Source of the DNA: a gamma proteobacterium L18
Lineage (GTDB): Bacteria > Pseudomonadota > Gammaproteobacteria > Pseudomonadales > Pseudomonadaceae
Assembly: GCA_000497835.1 (NCBI GenBank)
Contig: KI547167.1
Span: 310,503 to 359,101 of the forward strand
Direction of reading: 5' to 3'
DNA length: 48,599 nucleotides
Shown: in pieces, positions 40,240 to 48,599 of the stretch
Numbering within the stretch: position 1 is the stretch's first letter
Layout of the letters: the number at the start of each line of letters is the position of its first letter
The notes under the pieces: generated by a model
The model's database searches: none
Told to the model about the DNA's origin: nothing
What the model saw: the letters and a program-made list of their open reading frames with translations, nothing else
Made by a program: the position numbers and the translations under genes

Positions 40240-41385
40240 TCAGGGCCGGTTTTCGGCGTTGAGCGGCATATCGTCGGCCGCCAGCTGGCGGACGGCGATA
40301 TAGCGTTCGCTACGGCGGGTGCGGTCCATCACCTGCCCTACCAATTGACCACAGGCAGCGTCGATGTCTTCGCCGCGGGTAGTGCGCACCGTGACATTGA
40401 AACCGGCCTGGTGCAAATGATCCTGAAAACGACGGATGGCGTTGTTGCTGGGCCGCTCGTAACCGGAGTGCGGGAACGGGTTGAACGGAATCAGGTTGAT
40501 CTTGCAGGGTACGGTCTTGAGCAGCTCGACCATTTCCACCGCGTGCTCGAGCTTGTCGTTGACGTCCTTGAGCAGGGTGTACTCGATGGTCAGCACGCGC
40601 TTCTCGCCCAGTTGGGACATGTAGCGCTGGCACGACTCGAGCAGCATCTTGAGCGGGTACTTCTTGTTGATCGGCACCAGCTGGTTGCGCAGCGCGTCAT
40701 TGGGCGCGTGCAGCGACAGGGCCAGGGACACGTCGATGTGATCGGCGAGCACGTCGATCATCGGCACAACGCCGGAGGTAGACAGGGTGACCCGGCGTTT
40801 GGAGATGCCATAGCCCAGGTCATCCATCATCAGGCGCATGGCGCTGATGACGTTGTCGAAGTTCAGCAATGGCTCGCCCATGCCCATCATCACCACGTTG
40901 GTGATGGCGCGGTCGATGGTGGCCGGGACACTGCCGAAGGATTTGTTGGCAATCCACACCTGGCCGATGACTTCGGCGGCGGTGAGGTTGCTGTTGAAGC
41001 CTTGCTTGCCGGTGGAGCAGAAACTGCAGTCCAGGGCACAGCCCGCCTGGGACGAAACACACAAGGTGCCGCGCTTGCCCTGCGGAATGTAAACGGTCTC
41101 GACGCAGCTGCCGGACGCCACGCGCACCACCCATTTACGGGTGCCGTCGCTGGAGATGTCCTCGCTGACCACTTCCGGACCACGAATTTCGGCACAGGCC
41201 TTGAGCTTTTCGCGCAGGGCCTTGCCGACGTTCGTCATGGCGTCGAAATCATCGACGCCATAATGGTGAATCCACTTCATGACCTGACCGGCACGAAAGC
41301 GCTTCTCCCCGATCGAGTCGAAGAACTGTTCCATCTCAGGTTGGGTCAAGCCCAACAGGTTTGTCTTGCCAGTCATTGCGGTCAT
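40240..41385 (-). CDS. rlmN: Dual-specificity 23S rRNA/tRNA adenine-C2 methyltransferase
   Basis: RlmN methylates A2503 of 23S rRNA and A37 of some tRNAs by a radical-SAM mechanism. The 381-residue protein has the cluster motif CALDCSFC (CxxxCxxC), the phrase [12 protein letters not shown] and [19 protein letters not shown]-terminal Cys in DIDAACGQL acts as the methyl-carrying residue pair partner by family knowledge. It lies 28 nt after ndk. Confidence 0.97.
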   Translation of the reverse strand: MTAMTGKTNLLGLTQPEMEQFFDSIGEKRFRAGQVMKWIHHYGVDDFDAMTNVGKALREKLKACAEIRGPEVVSEDISSDGTRKWVVRVASGSCVETVYIPQGKRGTLCVSSQAGCALDCSFCSTGKQGFNSNLTAAEVIGQVWIANKSFGSVPATIDRAITNVVMMGMGEPLLNFDNVISAMRLMMDDLGYGISKRRVTLSTSGVVPMIDVLADHIDVSLALSLHAPNDALRNQLVPINKKYPLKMLLESCQRYMSQLGEKRVLTIEYTLLKDVNDKLEHAVEMVELLKTVPCKINLIPFNPFPHSGYERPSNNAIRRFQDHLHQAGFNVTVRTTRGEDIDAACGQLVGQVMDRTRRSERYIAVRQLAADDMPLNAENRP

Positions 41386-41413
41386 GGTTTCACCTTCACT
41401 CAGTAGCCGAGGC

Positions 41414-41839
41414 TTAGCGAGTGGTTACTTCGGTAGCAGCGAAGAAGTACGAGATTTCGCGGGCAGCAGCGGCTTCGGAGTCCGAACCGTGTACAGCGTT
41501 GGCGTCGATGGAGTCAGCGAAGTCAGCACGGATGGTGCCGGCAGCAGCTTCTTTAGGGTTGGTAGCGCCCATCAGCTCACGGTTCAGAGCGATAGCGTTT
41601 TCGCCTTCCAGAACCTGAACAACAACAGGACCGGAGATCATGAAGGCAACCAGGTCGCCGAAGAAACCACGAGCGCTGTGCTCAGCGTAGAAACCTTCAG
41701 CTTCGGCCTTGGACAGTTGCTTCAGTTTCGAGGCAACGACGCGCAGACCGGCTTTTTCGAAACGAGTGGTGATCTCGCCGATGACGTTCTTGGCAACAGC
41801 GTCAGGCTTGATGATGGAGAAAGTACGTTGAACAGCCAT
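41414..41839 (-). CDS. ndk: Nucleoside diphosphate kinase
   Basis: Ndk transfers the gamma phosphate between NTPs and NDPs. The 141-residue product shows the family motif NAVHGSDS with the phosphohistidine and the N-terminal [15 protein letters not shown]. Full length. Its promoter appears to lie in the iscX terminator (see 41879-41901). Confidence 0.98.
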   Translation of the reverse strand: MAVQRTFSIIKPDAVAKNVIGEITTRFEKAGLRVVASKLKQLSKAEAEGFYAEHSARGFFGDLVAFMISGPVVVQVLEGENAIALNRELMGATNPKEAAAGTIRADFADSIDANAVHGSDSEAAAAREISYFFAATEVTTR

Positions 41840-41878
41840 GGTGAAACTCCAGAAACAGTGATTGTTGCGAAAAATTAA

Positions 41879-41901
41879 ACCCGCGAATTATACGCGGGTT
41901 C
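41879..41901 (-). terminator. iscX terminator whose loop carries the ndk -10 box
   Basis: On the minus strand AACCCGCG-TATAATT-CGCGGGTT is followed by TAATTTTT, a good terminator 29 nt after iscX. The loop contains TATAAT (41888-41893), a perfect -10 hexamer positioned for ndk transcription with a leader of about 40 nt. The -35 match (TTAGGC, 18-bp spacing) is weak. Confidence 0.7.
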
Positions 41902-41929
41902 TGGGGTAATGCCTAACCTGCAAAGATGA

Positions 41930-42130
41930 TCAGTCTATTTCGTCGGCCCAAAGGGTCTGGACCGCCTCCAACACTTTCTCGCCTACACGGCCAGAAGCAT
42001 TATCGAAACCAGGCAGTTCCTTGATCCATTGCTGCAGTTCGACGAAATTGACCGAATATGGGTTAACGCCCGGCTTGGCCTCGGCCAATTCCTCTGCAAT
42101 ACGTTGTACATCATTCCAACCGTAGCTCAT
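41930..42130 (-). CDS. iscX: IscX, Fe-S assembly adaptor
   Basis: A 66-residue acidic protein (MSYGWNDVQRIAEELAEA...), the last gene of the isc operon, 13 nt after fdx. IscX binds IscS and iron and modulates the rate of cluster assembly. The start is fixed by the family; codons upstream lie in the spacer. Confidence 0.95.
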   Translation of the reverse strand: MSYGWNDVQRIAEELAEAKPGVNPYSVNFVELQQWIKELPGFDNASGRVGEKVLEAVQTLWADEID

Positions 42131-42143
42131 GACAGCTTCCCGA

Positions 42144-42485
42144 TCAGTGCGGCGCTTCGGCCGCATGGTTGAGGGAATATTTCGGGATTTCGACCGTCAG
42201 GTCCTCGGTACCTACCAGGGCCTGGCAAGCAAGGCGCGAGTTCGGTTCCAGGCCCCAGGCCTTGTCCAGGTAATCTTCTTCCAGCTCGTCGGCTTCTTCC
42301 AGCGAATTGAAGCCTTCGCGGATGATGCAGTGACAAGTGGTGCAGGCGCAAACGCCGCCGCAGGCGCTCTCGATTTCGATGTGATGATCGTGGGCCAGCT
42401 CAAGGATCGAAGTGCCGGTTGGGGCCTCGACCACCAGCCCTTCCGGGCAGAATTTCTCGTGGGGCAGAAAAATGACCTGCGGCAT
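42144..42485 (-). CDS. fdx: ISC-type [2Fe-2S] ferredoxin
   Basis: A 113-residue adrenodoxin-like ferredoxin starting MPQVIFLPHEKFCPEG. Cluster Cys are in ESACGGVCACTTCHC and in SRLACQALVG. It supplies electrons for cluster assembly on IscU. It starts 2 nt after hscA. Confidence 0.97.
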   Translation of the reverse strand: MPQVIFLPHEKFCPEGLVVEAPTGTSILELAHDHHIEIESACGGVCACTTCHCIIREGFNSLEEADELEEDYLDKAWGLEPNSRLACQALVGTEDLTVEIPKYSLNHAAEAPH

Positions 42486-42487
42486 CG

Positions 42488-44350
42488 TTATTCCTCAATC
42501 TCATTCAGGTTGCGCCCGGCCAACGCGGCTTTCACCGTCGAGTCGAGGCGGCGGGCCGCGAAGGCGTCGGTGACCTGCGACAGACGCTTGGTCTGTTGCT
42601 CGATGGCCGCGCCGTCGGTACCGCTCATCAATTCACGCAGTTCTGTCATTTGCAGCTCGATCACCATCCGCTCTTCGGCATCCAGCAGGCGATCGCCGTC
42701 GGCCTCGATGGCGGCCTGCACGGCCTCGATCAGGCGCTCGGCGTCGACCTGGTGCTCGCGCAACTGGCGCGCCACCTTGTCGTCACCGGCGTACTGGAAC
42801 GAGTCCTTGAGCATGCGGGCGATTTCGCCGTCGGTCAGGCCGTAGGACGGCTTGACCTGGATGCTGGCTTCCACGCCCGAGCCCAGCTCGCGCGCCGAAA
42901 CGCTGAGCAGGCCATCGGCATCGACCTGGAAGGTGACGCGAATTTTTGCAGCACCGGCGACCATGGCCGGGATGCCACGCAATTCGAAGCGTGCCAGCGA
43001 GCGGCAGTCACTGATCAATTCACGCTCGCCTTGCAGCACGTGAATCATCATGGCCGACTGGCCGTCTTTATAGGTGGTGAAATCCTGGCCACGGGCGACG
43101 GGAATGGTGGTGTTGCGCGGAATCACCTTCTCCATCAGCCCGCCCATGGTTTCCAGCCCCAGGGACAGCGGGATCACGTCCAGCAGCAACAGCTCATCGC
43201 CGTCACGCTTGTTGCCGGCCAGGGTATCGGCCTGGATGGCAGCGCCGATGGCCACCACCTGATCAGGGTCGATCGAGGTCAACGGCTGGCGGCCGAACAG
43301 CTCACCCACGGCTTCGCGCACACGCGGCACGCGGGTGGAACCGCCGACCATGACCACGGCGGCCACTTCGTCGAATTCCACGCCCGAGTCACGCACGGCG
43401 CGGCGGCAGGCCTTGAGGCTGCGGGCGACCATGGGCTCGATCAGGGCATTGAAGCCCTCGCGGCTGAGTTCAGCCTGCCAATCGCCATAGGCAACGGTGA
43501 CCGAAGCGGCGTCAGTCAGGGCTTCCTTGGCAGCGCAGGCGGCCTGCAGCAACTGGCGCTGGGCACCCGGATCAAGGTTGGCCGACACGCCGGCCTGCTC
43601 CACGATCCAGCTAGCGATGGCATGGTCGAAATCGTCGCCGCCCAGGGCGCTGTCGCCACCGGTAGCCAGCACTTCGAAGACACCACCGGTCAGGCGCAGA
43701 ATCGAGATATCGAAAGTGCCGCCACCCAGGTCATAGATGGCCACCAGGCCTTCGGCATGCTGATCCAGACCGTACGCCACGGCAGCTGCGGTCGGTTCAT
43801 TGAGCAGGCGCAGCACGTTCAGGCCGGCCAGCTTGGCCGCGTCCTTGGTGGCCTGGCGCTGGGCATCATCGAAGTAGGCCGGCACGGTGATCACCGCGCC
43901 TACCAGCTCGCCACCCAGGGTGGCCTCGGCACGCAGGCGCAGCACCTTGAGGATGTCGGCAGAGACTTCCACCGGGCTCTTGGCGCCCTGCACCGTTTCG
44001 ATGAACGGCATGTGCGACTCGCCGCCGACGAAGCGGTAGGGCAATTGCTCGCCCAGCAGCTTGACGTCAGCCAGGCCACGGCCCATGAAACGCTTGACGG
44101 AAACGATGGTGTTGAGCGGATCGGTGGCGGCGGCAGCCTTGGCGGTAGCGCCCACTTCGATGCGGTCAGCGTGGTAGCGGACGGCGGACGGCAGAATGAC
44201 CTGCCCCTGCTCGTCGGCCAGCGGTTCGGACAGGCCACTGCGCAAGGCAGCGACCAGCGAATTGGTGGTGCCAAGGTCAATGCCCACAGCCAGCTTGCGC
44301 TGGTGCGGTTGAGGACTCTGGCCGGGTTCGGCGATCTGCAGTAGGGCCAT
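42488..44350 (-). CDS. hscA: Fe-S assembly chaperone HscA (Hsp70 family)
   Basis: HscA is the specialised Hsp70 that, with HscB, drives cluster transfer from IscU. The 620-residue protein has an N-terminal ATPase domain ([42 protein letters not shown]) and a C-terminal substrate-binding domain that recognises LPPVK of IscU, which is present in the IscU of this operon. It lies 41 nt after hscB. Confidence 0.97.
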   Translation of the reverse strand: MALLQIAEPGQSPQPHQRKLAVGIDLGTTNSLVAALRSGLSEPLADEQGQVILPSAVRYHADRIEVGATAKAAAATDPLNTIVSVKRFMGRGLADVKLLGEQLPYRFVGGESHMPFIETVQGAKSPVEVSADILKVLRLRAEATLGGELVGAVITVPAYFDDAQRQATKDAAKLAGLNVLRLLNEPTAAAVAYGLDQHAEGLVAIYDLGGGTFDISILRLTGGVFEVLATGGDSALGGDDFDHAIASWIVEQAGVSANLDPGAQRQLLQAACAAKEALTDAASVTVAYGDWQAELSREGFNALIEPMVARSLKACRRAVRDSGVEFDEVAAVVMVGGSTRVPRVREAVGELFGRQPLTSIDPDQVVAIGAAIQADTLAGNKRDGDELLLLDVIPLSLGLETMGGLMEKVIPRNTTIPVARGQDFTTYKDGQSAMMIHVLQGERELISDCRSLARFELRGIPAMVAGAAKIRVTFQVDADGLLSVSARELGSGVEASIQVKPSYGLTDGEIARMLKDSFQYAGDDKVARQLREHQVDAERLIEAVQAAIEADGDRLLDAEERMVIELQMTELRELMSGTDGAAIEQQTKRLSQVTDAFAARRLDSTVKAALAGRNLNEIEE

Positions 44351-44391
44351 GCTTATCTGAATATCAGGCGTGCAGCCGTAGCAACACTGGG

Positions 44392-44913
44392 TTAATCGTC
44401 GAGGCGCTCTTCCAGCTGGCGCACTTCGTAGGACAGCTTGTCGAGGAACTGCATGCGCCGCATCAGGCGTTCGGCCTGTTCGCGTTGCGCTGCATCATCC
44501 CAACAGCTGGCGAAGCTCTCGTTCAGTTGCTCCTGGGCCTGCTTCACCCGCTGCTTGAACTGCGCCACACCGTCAAGGTCGGCACTGTCCTGCAGGTCTT
44601 CGAGCTCTTCACGCCACTGCATCTGCTGCATCAGGAACTCAGGGTCGTGGACCGTGACTTCCTGGGGCACTTCGTGGCCACCGATGGCCAGCAGGTAACG
44701 GGCGCGCTTGGGCGCGCTCTTGAGCGTCTGGTAGGCCTCGTTGAGGCCGGCGGACTGCTCAAGCGCCAGGCGCTGTTCGCGCTCGGACGCATCGGCAAAG
44801 CGATCGGGGTGAACGGCACGCGCCAACTCGCGATAACGCGAAGCCAGCTGGTCGAGGTCCAGGCGGAAGCTCGGCCGCAGGTCGAACAAGGCAAAATGAC
44901 AAGGAGTACCCAC
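44392..44913 (-). CDS. hscB: Co-chaperone HscB (J-domain)
   Basis: A 173-residue DnaJ-type co-chaperone. The J-domain contains the HPD tripeptide in [16 protein letters not shown], followed by a C-terminal helical bundle that binds IscU. The start is GTG at 44913 ([13 protein letters not shown]), preceded by TGAGG at 6 nt; an upstream ATG would run into iscA and is not needed. Confidence 0.94.
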   Translation of the reverse strand: MGTPCHFALFDLRPSFRLDLDQLASRYRELARAVHPDRFADASEREQRLALEQSAGLNEAYQTLKSAPKRARYLLAIGGHEVPQEVTVHDPEFLMQQMQWREELEDLQDSADLDGVAQFKQRVKQAQEQLNESFASCWDDAAQREQAERLMRRMQFLDKLSYEVRQLEERLDD

Positions 44914-44921
44914 GGTCAGCC

Positions 44922-45245
44922 TCAAACGTTGAAGCTTTCGCCGCAGCCACATTCACCGCGCACGTTGGGGTTGTTGAACTTGAAGCCTTCGTTCAACCCT
45001 TCCTTGACGAAATCCAGTTCGGTGCCGTCAAGGTACGCCAGGCTCTTGGGGTCGATGATCACTTTCTCACCGTGACTTTCGAACACCTGGTCGTCTTCGC
45101 CCAGGCTGTCCACGAACTCCAGCACATAGGCCAGGCCCGAACAGCCGGTGGTGCGAACACCCAGGCGGATACCCTCGCCCTTGCCACGACCGTCCAGGGA
45201 ACGGCGGATATGCTTGGCGGCGGCTTCTGTCATGCTGATAGCCAT
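44922..45245 (-). CDS. iscA: Fe-S assembly protein IscA (A-type carrier)
   Basis: A 107-residue A-type carrier with the three conserved Cys: one in [13 protein letters not shown] and two in GECGCGESF near the C-terminus. It passes clusters to target proteins, mainly [4Fe-4S] types. It lies 31 nt after iscU and 8 nt before hscB. Confidence 0.97.
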   Translation of the reverse strand: MAISMTEAAAKHIRRSLDGRGKGEGIRLGVRTTGCSGLAYVLEFVDSLGEDDQVFESHGEKVIIDPKSLAYLDGTELDFVKEGLNEGFKFNNPNVRGECGCGESFNV

Positions 45246-45276
45246 CGAGACTCCTTACATCGTGCGATGCGTGCTG

Positions 45277-45663
45277 TTAGAGCAAACCTTTCTTCTGCTT
45301 GTAGTCGTGAACGGCGGCCTTGATGGCGTCTTCAGCGAGTACGGAGCAGTGGATTTTCACCGGCGGCAACGCCAGTTCTTCGGCCAGCTGGGTATTGCTG
45401 ATGGTGACCGCTTCATCCAACGACTTGCCCTTCATCCACTCGGTGGCCAGGGAGCTGGAAGCAATGGCGGAGCCACAGCCGTAGGTCTTGAACTTGGCGT
45501 CTTCGATGATGCCCTGCTCGTTGACCTTGATCTGCAGGCGCATCACGTCGCCGCAGGCTGGAGCGCCCACCATGCCGGTGCCCACGTCCGGATCTTCGGC
45601 ATTCATCTTGCCGACGTTACGTGGGTTTTCGTAGTGGTCGATGACCTTTTCGCTGTAAGCCAT
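45277..45663 (-). CDS. iscU: Fe-S scaffold protein IscU
   Basis: A 128-residue scaffold starting MAYSEKVIDHYENPRNVG. The cluster-binding Cys are in GAPACGDVM, KTYGCGSAIASSS and KIHCSVLAEDA, and LPPVK precedes the last, the HscA recognition site. The 102-nt spacer to iscS contains a hairpin CAGGGCC/GGCCCTG (45684-45705) that could separate mRNA parts with different stability. Confidence 0.97.
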   Translation of the reverse strand: MAYSEKVIDHYENPRNVGKMNAEDPDVGTGMVGAPACGDVMRLQIKVNEQGIIEDAKFKTYGCGSAIASSSLATEWMKGKSLDEAVTISNTQLAEELALPPVKIHCSVLAEDAIKAAVHDYKQKKGLL

Positions 45664-45765
45664 GATTCTCAATCCTCACTCATCAGGGCCGCTCTGAAGG
45701 CCCTGTAGATACGCCTGCGTTAACGCCACGTCTCTACAGGATCTGGATGGTGGCGGCTTCTTTGT

Positions 45766-46980
45766 TTAGTGTGCCGCCCACTCGATCTTCGAGATGTCGA
45801 CGCCGTCTTTGAACATATCCCACAGCGGCGACAGTTCGCGCAGCTTGGTCACGGCCTCACAGACTTTCTGCGCGGCGTAGTCGATTTCTTCTTCGGTGCT
45901 GAAGCGGCCGAAGGTGAAACGGATCGAACTGTGCGCCAGTTCGTCGTTGCGGCCCAGGGCGCGCAACACGTAGGACGGCTCGAGGGAGGCCGAGGTGCAG
46001 GCCGAACCGGACGATACGGCCAGGTCCTTGAGCGCCATGATCAGCGACTCGCCTTCCACGTAGTTGAAGCTCAGGTTCAGGTTGTGCGGTACGCGGGCGG
46101 TCATGCTGCCGTTGACGTACAGTTCTTCCAGGTGCTCGACCTGCTTGAAGAAGCGCTCGCTCAGGGCCTTGAGGCGTGCGTTTTCGCTGACCATTTCCTG
46201 CTTGGCAATGGCGAAGGCTTCGCCCATGCCGACGATCTGGTGGGTAGCCAGGGTGCCCGAACGCATGCCGCGCTCATGACCGCCGCCGTGCATGGTGGCT
46301 TCCAGGCGTACGCGAGGCTTGCGGCTGACGTACAGCGCGCCAATGCCTTTGGGGCCGTAGGTCTTGTGCGCCGAGAACGACATCAGGTCGACTTTCAGCT
46401 TGGTCAGGTCGATCTCGACCTTGCCGGTGGACTGGGCGGCGTCAACGTGGAACATCACACCGCGCGAGCGGGTCAGCTCGCCAATGGCGGCGATGTCGTT
46501 GATGGTGCCGATTTCGTTGTTCACGTGCATCACCGACACCAGGATGGTGTCGTCGCGCAGGGCCGCTTCGATCATGGCAGGGGTGATCAGGCCGTCTTCC
46601 TGAGGGTCCAGGTAGGTGACCTCGAAGCCTTCACGCTCCAGTTGGCGCATGGTGTCCAGGACCGCCTTGTGCTCGATCTTGGAGGTGATCAGGTGCTTGC
46701 CCTTGGTGTGATAGAAGTGCGCGACACCCTTGATGGCCAGGTTGTCGGACTCGGTTGCACCGCTGGTCCAGACGATTTCACGCGGGTCGGCGCTGACCAG
46801 GTCGGCGACCTGGCGACGAGCGTTCTCTACCGACTCCTCGGCTTTCCAGCCGAAGACGTGGGAACGGGACGCCGGGTTGCCGAAGTTTCCGTCAACCAGC
46901 AGGCAGTCGCTCATCTTTTGCGCTACACGCGGGTCGACCGGCGTGGTGGCGGAGTAATCGAGGTAAATCGGCAACTTCAT
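45766..46980 (-). CDS. iscS: Cysteine desulfurase IscS
   Basis: IscS takes sulphur from cysteine for Fe-S clusters and tRNA thiolation. The 404-residue PLP enzyme starts [20 protein letters not shown]. The PLP lysine lies in [17 protein letters not shown] and the persulphide Cys in [17 protein letters not shown]. The C-terminus SKIEWAAH is typical of the group I form. It follows iscR by 40 nt. Confidence 0.98.
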   Translation of the reverse strand: MKLPIYLDYSATTPVDPRVAQKMSDCLLVDGNFGNPASRSHVFGWKAEESVENARRQVADLVSADPREIVWTSGATESDNLAIKGVAHFYHTKGKHLITSKIEHKAVLDTMRQLEREGFEVTYLDPQEDGLITPAMIEAALRDDTILVSVMHVNNEIGTINDIAAIGELTRSRGVMFHVDAAQSTGKVEIDLTKLKVDLMSFSAHKTYGPKGIGALYVSRKPRVRLEATMHGGGHERGMRSGTLATHQIVGMGEAFAIAKQEMVSENARLKALSERFFKQVEHLEELYVNGSMTARVPHNLNLSFNYVEGESLIMALKDLAVSSGSACTSASLEPSYVLRALGRNDELAHSSIRFTFGRFSTEEEIDYAAQKVCEAVTKLRELSPLWDMFKDGVDISKIEWAAH

Positions 46981-47020
46981 TGAAATTCTCCTATCAGGCG
47001 GGCTAGCCATAGTCACGACG

Positions 47021-47515
47021 TCATTCGACGAAGGACGTTTCGATCTTGTCCAGGCGCTGGCTCTTGGTGGTGTTGCAACGGCGCAGGTCCTGGCGCTGGG
47101 CGACCTCTTGCACTTCACGGCGAGTGACAAGGTCAGCCAGACTGATACCGCTCAAAAACTCATGAATCTGCTGGCTCAGGTCGCACCACAGGTGGTGGGT
47201 GAGGCAGGTGTCGCCGGCGTGGCAATCGCCCAGTCCCTGGCAACGGGTGGCATCGACCGACTCGTTGACCGCATCGATGACCTGGGCCACCTGGATGCCT
47301 TCCATCTCGCGCGACAGCTGATAGCCGCCCCCTGGCCCGCGCACGCTGGACACCAAGTTGCTGCGGCGCAGCTTGGCGAACAGTTGCTCCAGGTACGACA
47401 GGGAAATGCCTTGGCGCTCGGAGATATCGGCCAGTGAGACGGGCCCATGCTGCGCGTGCAACGCCAGGTCGAGCATGGCGGTCACGGCGTATCGGCCTTT
47501 AGTTGTCAGTCGCAT
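47021..47515 (-). CDS. iscR: Fe-S cluster-sensing repressor IscR
   Basis: A 164-residue Rrf2-family regulator starting [14 protein letters not shown]. It has a winged helix domain and the cluster ligands C92, C98, C104 and H107 in [20 protein letters not shown], at the same positions as in E. coli IscR. The [2Fe-2S] form represses the isc operon, and two matching sites lie at its promoter. Confidence 0.97.
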   Translation of the reverse strand: MRLTTKGRYAVTAMLDLALHAQHGPVSLADISERQGISLSYLEQLFAKLRRSNLVSSVRGPGGGYQLSREMEGIQVAQVIDAVNESVDATRCQGLGDCHAGDTCLTHHLWCDLSQQIHEFLSGISLADLVTRREVQEVAQRQDLRRCNTTKSQRLDKIETSFVE

Positions 47516-47561
47516 GGCGAGTACCACGGGGTTACGAAAAGGGAGTAGCGGAATACTGGCA

Positions 47562-47590
47562 AGTATGCAATTCCCGAGTAATTAAGTCAA
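47562..47590 (-). promoter_or_regulatory. isc operon promoter
   Basis: On the minus strand TTGACT (47585-47590), 17-bp spacer, CATACT (47562-47567). The start near 47555 gives a leader of about 40 nt before iscR. Confidence 0.75.
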
Positions 47591-47594
47591 CTTT
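47570..47594. promoter_or_regulatory. IscR type-1 site overlapping the -35
   Basis: The minus-strand 25-mer starts AAAGTTGACTTAATTACTC and ends GGGAAT. It fits the type-1 consensus ATASYYGACTRWWWYAGTCRRSTAT (recalled) at most positions, with GACT and CTCGG intact. Binding here would cover the -35 hexamer and repress. Confidence 0.6.
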
Positions 47595-47619
47595 AAGACC
47601 TACTACCTTAGTCGGGAAT
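47595..47619. promoter_or_regulatory. Second IscR type-1 site, directly upstream
   Basis: On the minus strand it reads ATTCCCGACTAAGGTAGTAG and then GTCTT. It keeps CCCGACTA and TAGT of the consensus and abuts the first site without a gap, giving a tandem array as known for isc promoters. Confidence 0.5.
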
Positions 47620-47680
47620 AGCGGCAAAACGGGCGGCGTACTATAGCACGGGATTGTTGGGTTGGGGGGTTGTGGTGGCT

Positions 47681-47830
47681 GGTTCCCGGGCAGAGCCCGG
47701 TCCTACACCGTTCGGGCCATGGGTGTCAGTGATGCAAAGCTTTCAGCCTTTGGTTGCTGCAGGGCTGACCGCTTTGCCTCACTGATTCAACTGCCGCGAA
47801 CGGTGTAGGACCGGGCTCTGCCCGGGAACC
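47681..47830. repeat. Palindromic ~150-nt element, copy B
   Basis: Perfect 34-nt arms (47681-47714 and 47797-47830) with the same small internal hairpin as copy A (CCGGGC-AGA-GCCCGG) and a centre homologous to that of 9064-9202 (GGGCCATGGGTG, GCAAAGCT, GCTTTGCCT, ACTGCCGCGA). It lies between iscR and cysE and is the main content of the 330-nt gap apart from the isc promoter. Confidence 0.9.
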
Positions 47831-47845
47831 AGACAACGCGAATCT

Positions 47846-48599
47846 TCAGCGAACCTCGGCGGCAGGCGCCTCGACCTCACCCTTCACGCACTTGAAGTCC
47901 TCATCGCGCAGCTGGGGCAGCTCCTTGGCGCAGTAGTCACTGCCCATCCGCGTCATCGCCCCGCACATATCCTCCAGACGGCCATCCACGGCGTGCAGAT
48001 GATCCAGCAACTGGCCAATGGCGCGCGCCACCGGGTCAGGCATGTCTTCGGTCACACCATACGCGTCGAAGCCAATCTTCTCGGCCATGGCCTTGCGCTT
48101 GGCGTCCACGGCGTCATCGCCCTTGACGATGATGCGCCCCGGGATGCCCACGGCCGTGGCGCCGGCCGGCACCGCCTTGGTGACGACCGCGTTGGAGCCG
48201 ATCTTGGCCCCGGCACCCACGGTGAAGGGCCCTAGCACCTTGGCGCCCGCCCCTACGACCACGCCATCTTCCAGCGTGGGGTGGCGCTTGCCCTTGTTCC
48301 AGCTGGTGCCGCCCAGGGTCACACCCTGGTAGATGGTGACATCGTTGCCGATCTCGGCAGTTTCACCAATGACAATGCCCATGCCATGGTCGATGAAGAA
48401 TCGCCGGCCGATCTTGGCGCCCGGGTGAATTTCGATGCCGGTCATCCAGCGGCCAAAGTTGGACACCATGCGGGCCAGCCATTTGAACTCGGCCTTCCAC
48501 AATTTGTGCGCGCCGCGGTGCAGCCAAATGGCATGCATGCCGGGGTAGCTGGTCATCACCTCGAAGGCGTTGCGCGCCGCCGGGTCGCGATGGAATACG
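47846..48599 (-). CDS. cysE: Serine O-acetyltransferase (5' end cut by window)
   Basis: CysE acetylates serine with acetyl-CoA in cysteine synthesis. 250 residues are visible, starting [20 protein letters not shown] at the window edge, so only a few N-terminal residues are missing. The left-handed beta-helix hexapeptide repeats are clear ([40 protein letters not shown]). The C-terminal tail after the hexapeptides (about 80 residues, with three Cys) is longer than in the enteric enzyme. The location next to iscRS fits sulphur supply. Confidence 0.95.
   Translation of the reverse strand, partial: VFHRDPAARNAFEVMTSYPGMHAIWLHRGAHKLWKAEFKWLARMVSNFGRWMTGIEIHPGAKIGRRFFIDHGMGIVIGETAEIGNDVTIYQGVTLGGTSWNKGKRHPTLEDGVVVGAGAKVLGPFTVGAGAKIGSNAVVTKAVPAGATAVGIPGRIIVKGDDAVDAKRKAMAEKIGFDAYGVTEDMPDPVARAIGQLLDHLHAVDGRLEDMCGAMTRMGSDYCAKELPQLRDEDFKCVKGEVEAPAAEVR

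Overview
The window is a GC-rich chromosomal segment of a Pseudomonas species. The evidence is gene order (purL-mltF-cumA/tadA-guaAB-xseA-leuA, then der-bamB-yfgM-hisS-ispG-rodZ-pilF-rlmN-ndk-isc-cysE), which I remember as also being the P. aeruginosa order. Protein sequences typical of the genus and Pseudomonas-style REP palindromes between genes agree. Most of it is core metabolism and housekeeping, with a few accessory insertions.

Layout. (1) 1-2916: the 3' part of a large filamentous-haemagglutinin-type exoprotein, without a recognisable toxin tip. (2) 3080-9050: a NIF3/YqfO-like small protein, purL, and the lytic transglycosylase mltF. (3) 9217-11077: a two-gene unit of a Tat-exported multicopper oxidase (CumA-like) and tadA. 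(4) 11269-15020: accessory genes, namely a 957-residue putative membrane-targeted toxin with a ChaN/EreA-like C-terminal module, and a HigB/HigA toxin-antitoxin pair. (5) 15273-23226: guaBA, a double-CPEC protein, a TauE/SafE permease with a divergent LysR regulator, xseA and an M23 peptidase. (6) 23602-25951: a small unknown gene and leuA with a probable Leu-rich leader peptide.

(7) 26051-30434 is the most interesting part. It is an AT-richer island with an AraC regulator divergent from a cyclodipeptide synthase, a cytochrome P450 and an MFS exporter. Synthase and P450 carry the signatures of Bacillus YvmC and CypX, which make cyclo(Leu-Leu) and oxidise it to the iron chelator pulcherriminic acid. 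A perfect palindrome resembling a Fur box lies over the probable start of the regulator transcript, and a direct repeat two helical turns apart surrounds it. The island therefore looks like a horizontally acquired, iron-controlled pulcherriminic-acid-type pathway next to leuA.

(8) 30466-47515 is a long minus-strand array. It holds the omega-amidase/aminotransferase pair of methionine salvage, der, bamB, yfgM, hisS, ispG, rodZ, pilF, rlmN, ndk and the full isc iron-sulphur operon (iscR-S-U-A-hscB-hscA-fdx-iscX) behind two tandem IscR-type sites. (9) 47846-48599 is cysE, cut by the window end.

Intergenic spaces carry several families of palindromic repeats, including two copies of a ~150-nt element whose arms differ only by compensatory changes. 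I found no tRNA, rRNA, CRISPR array, insertion sequence or integrase.
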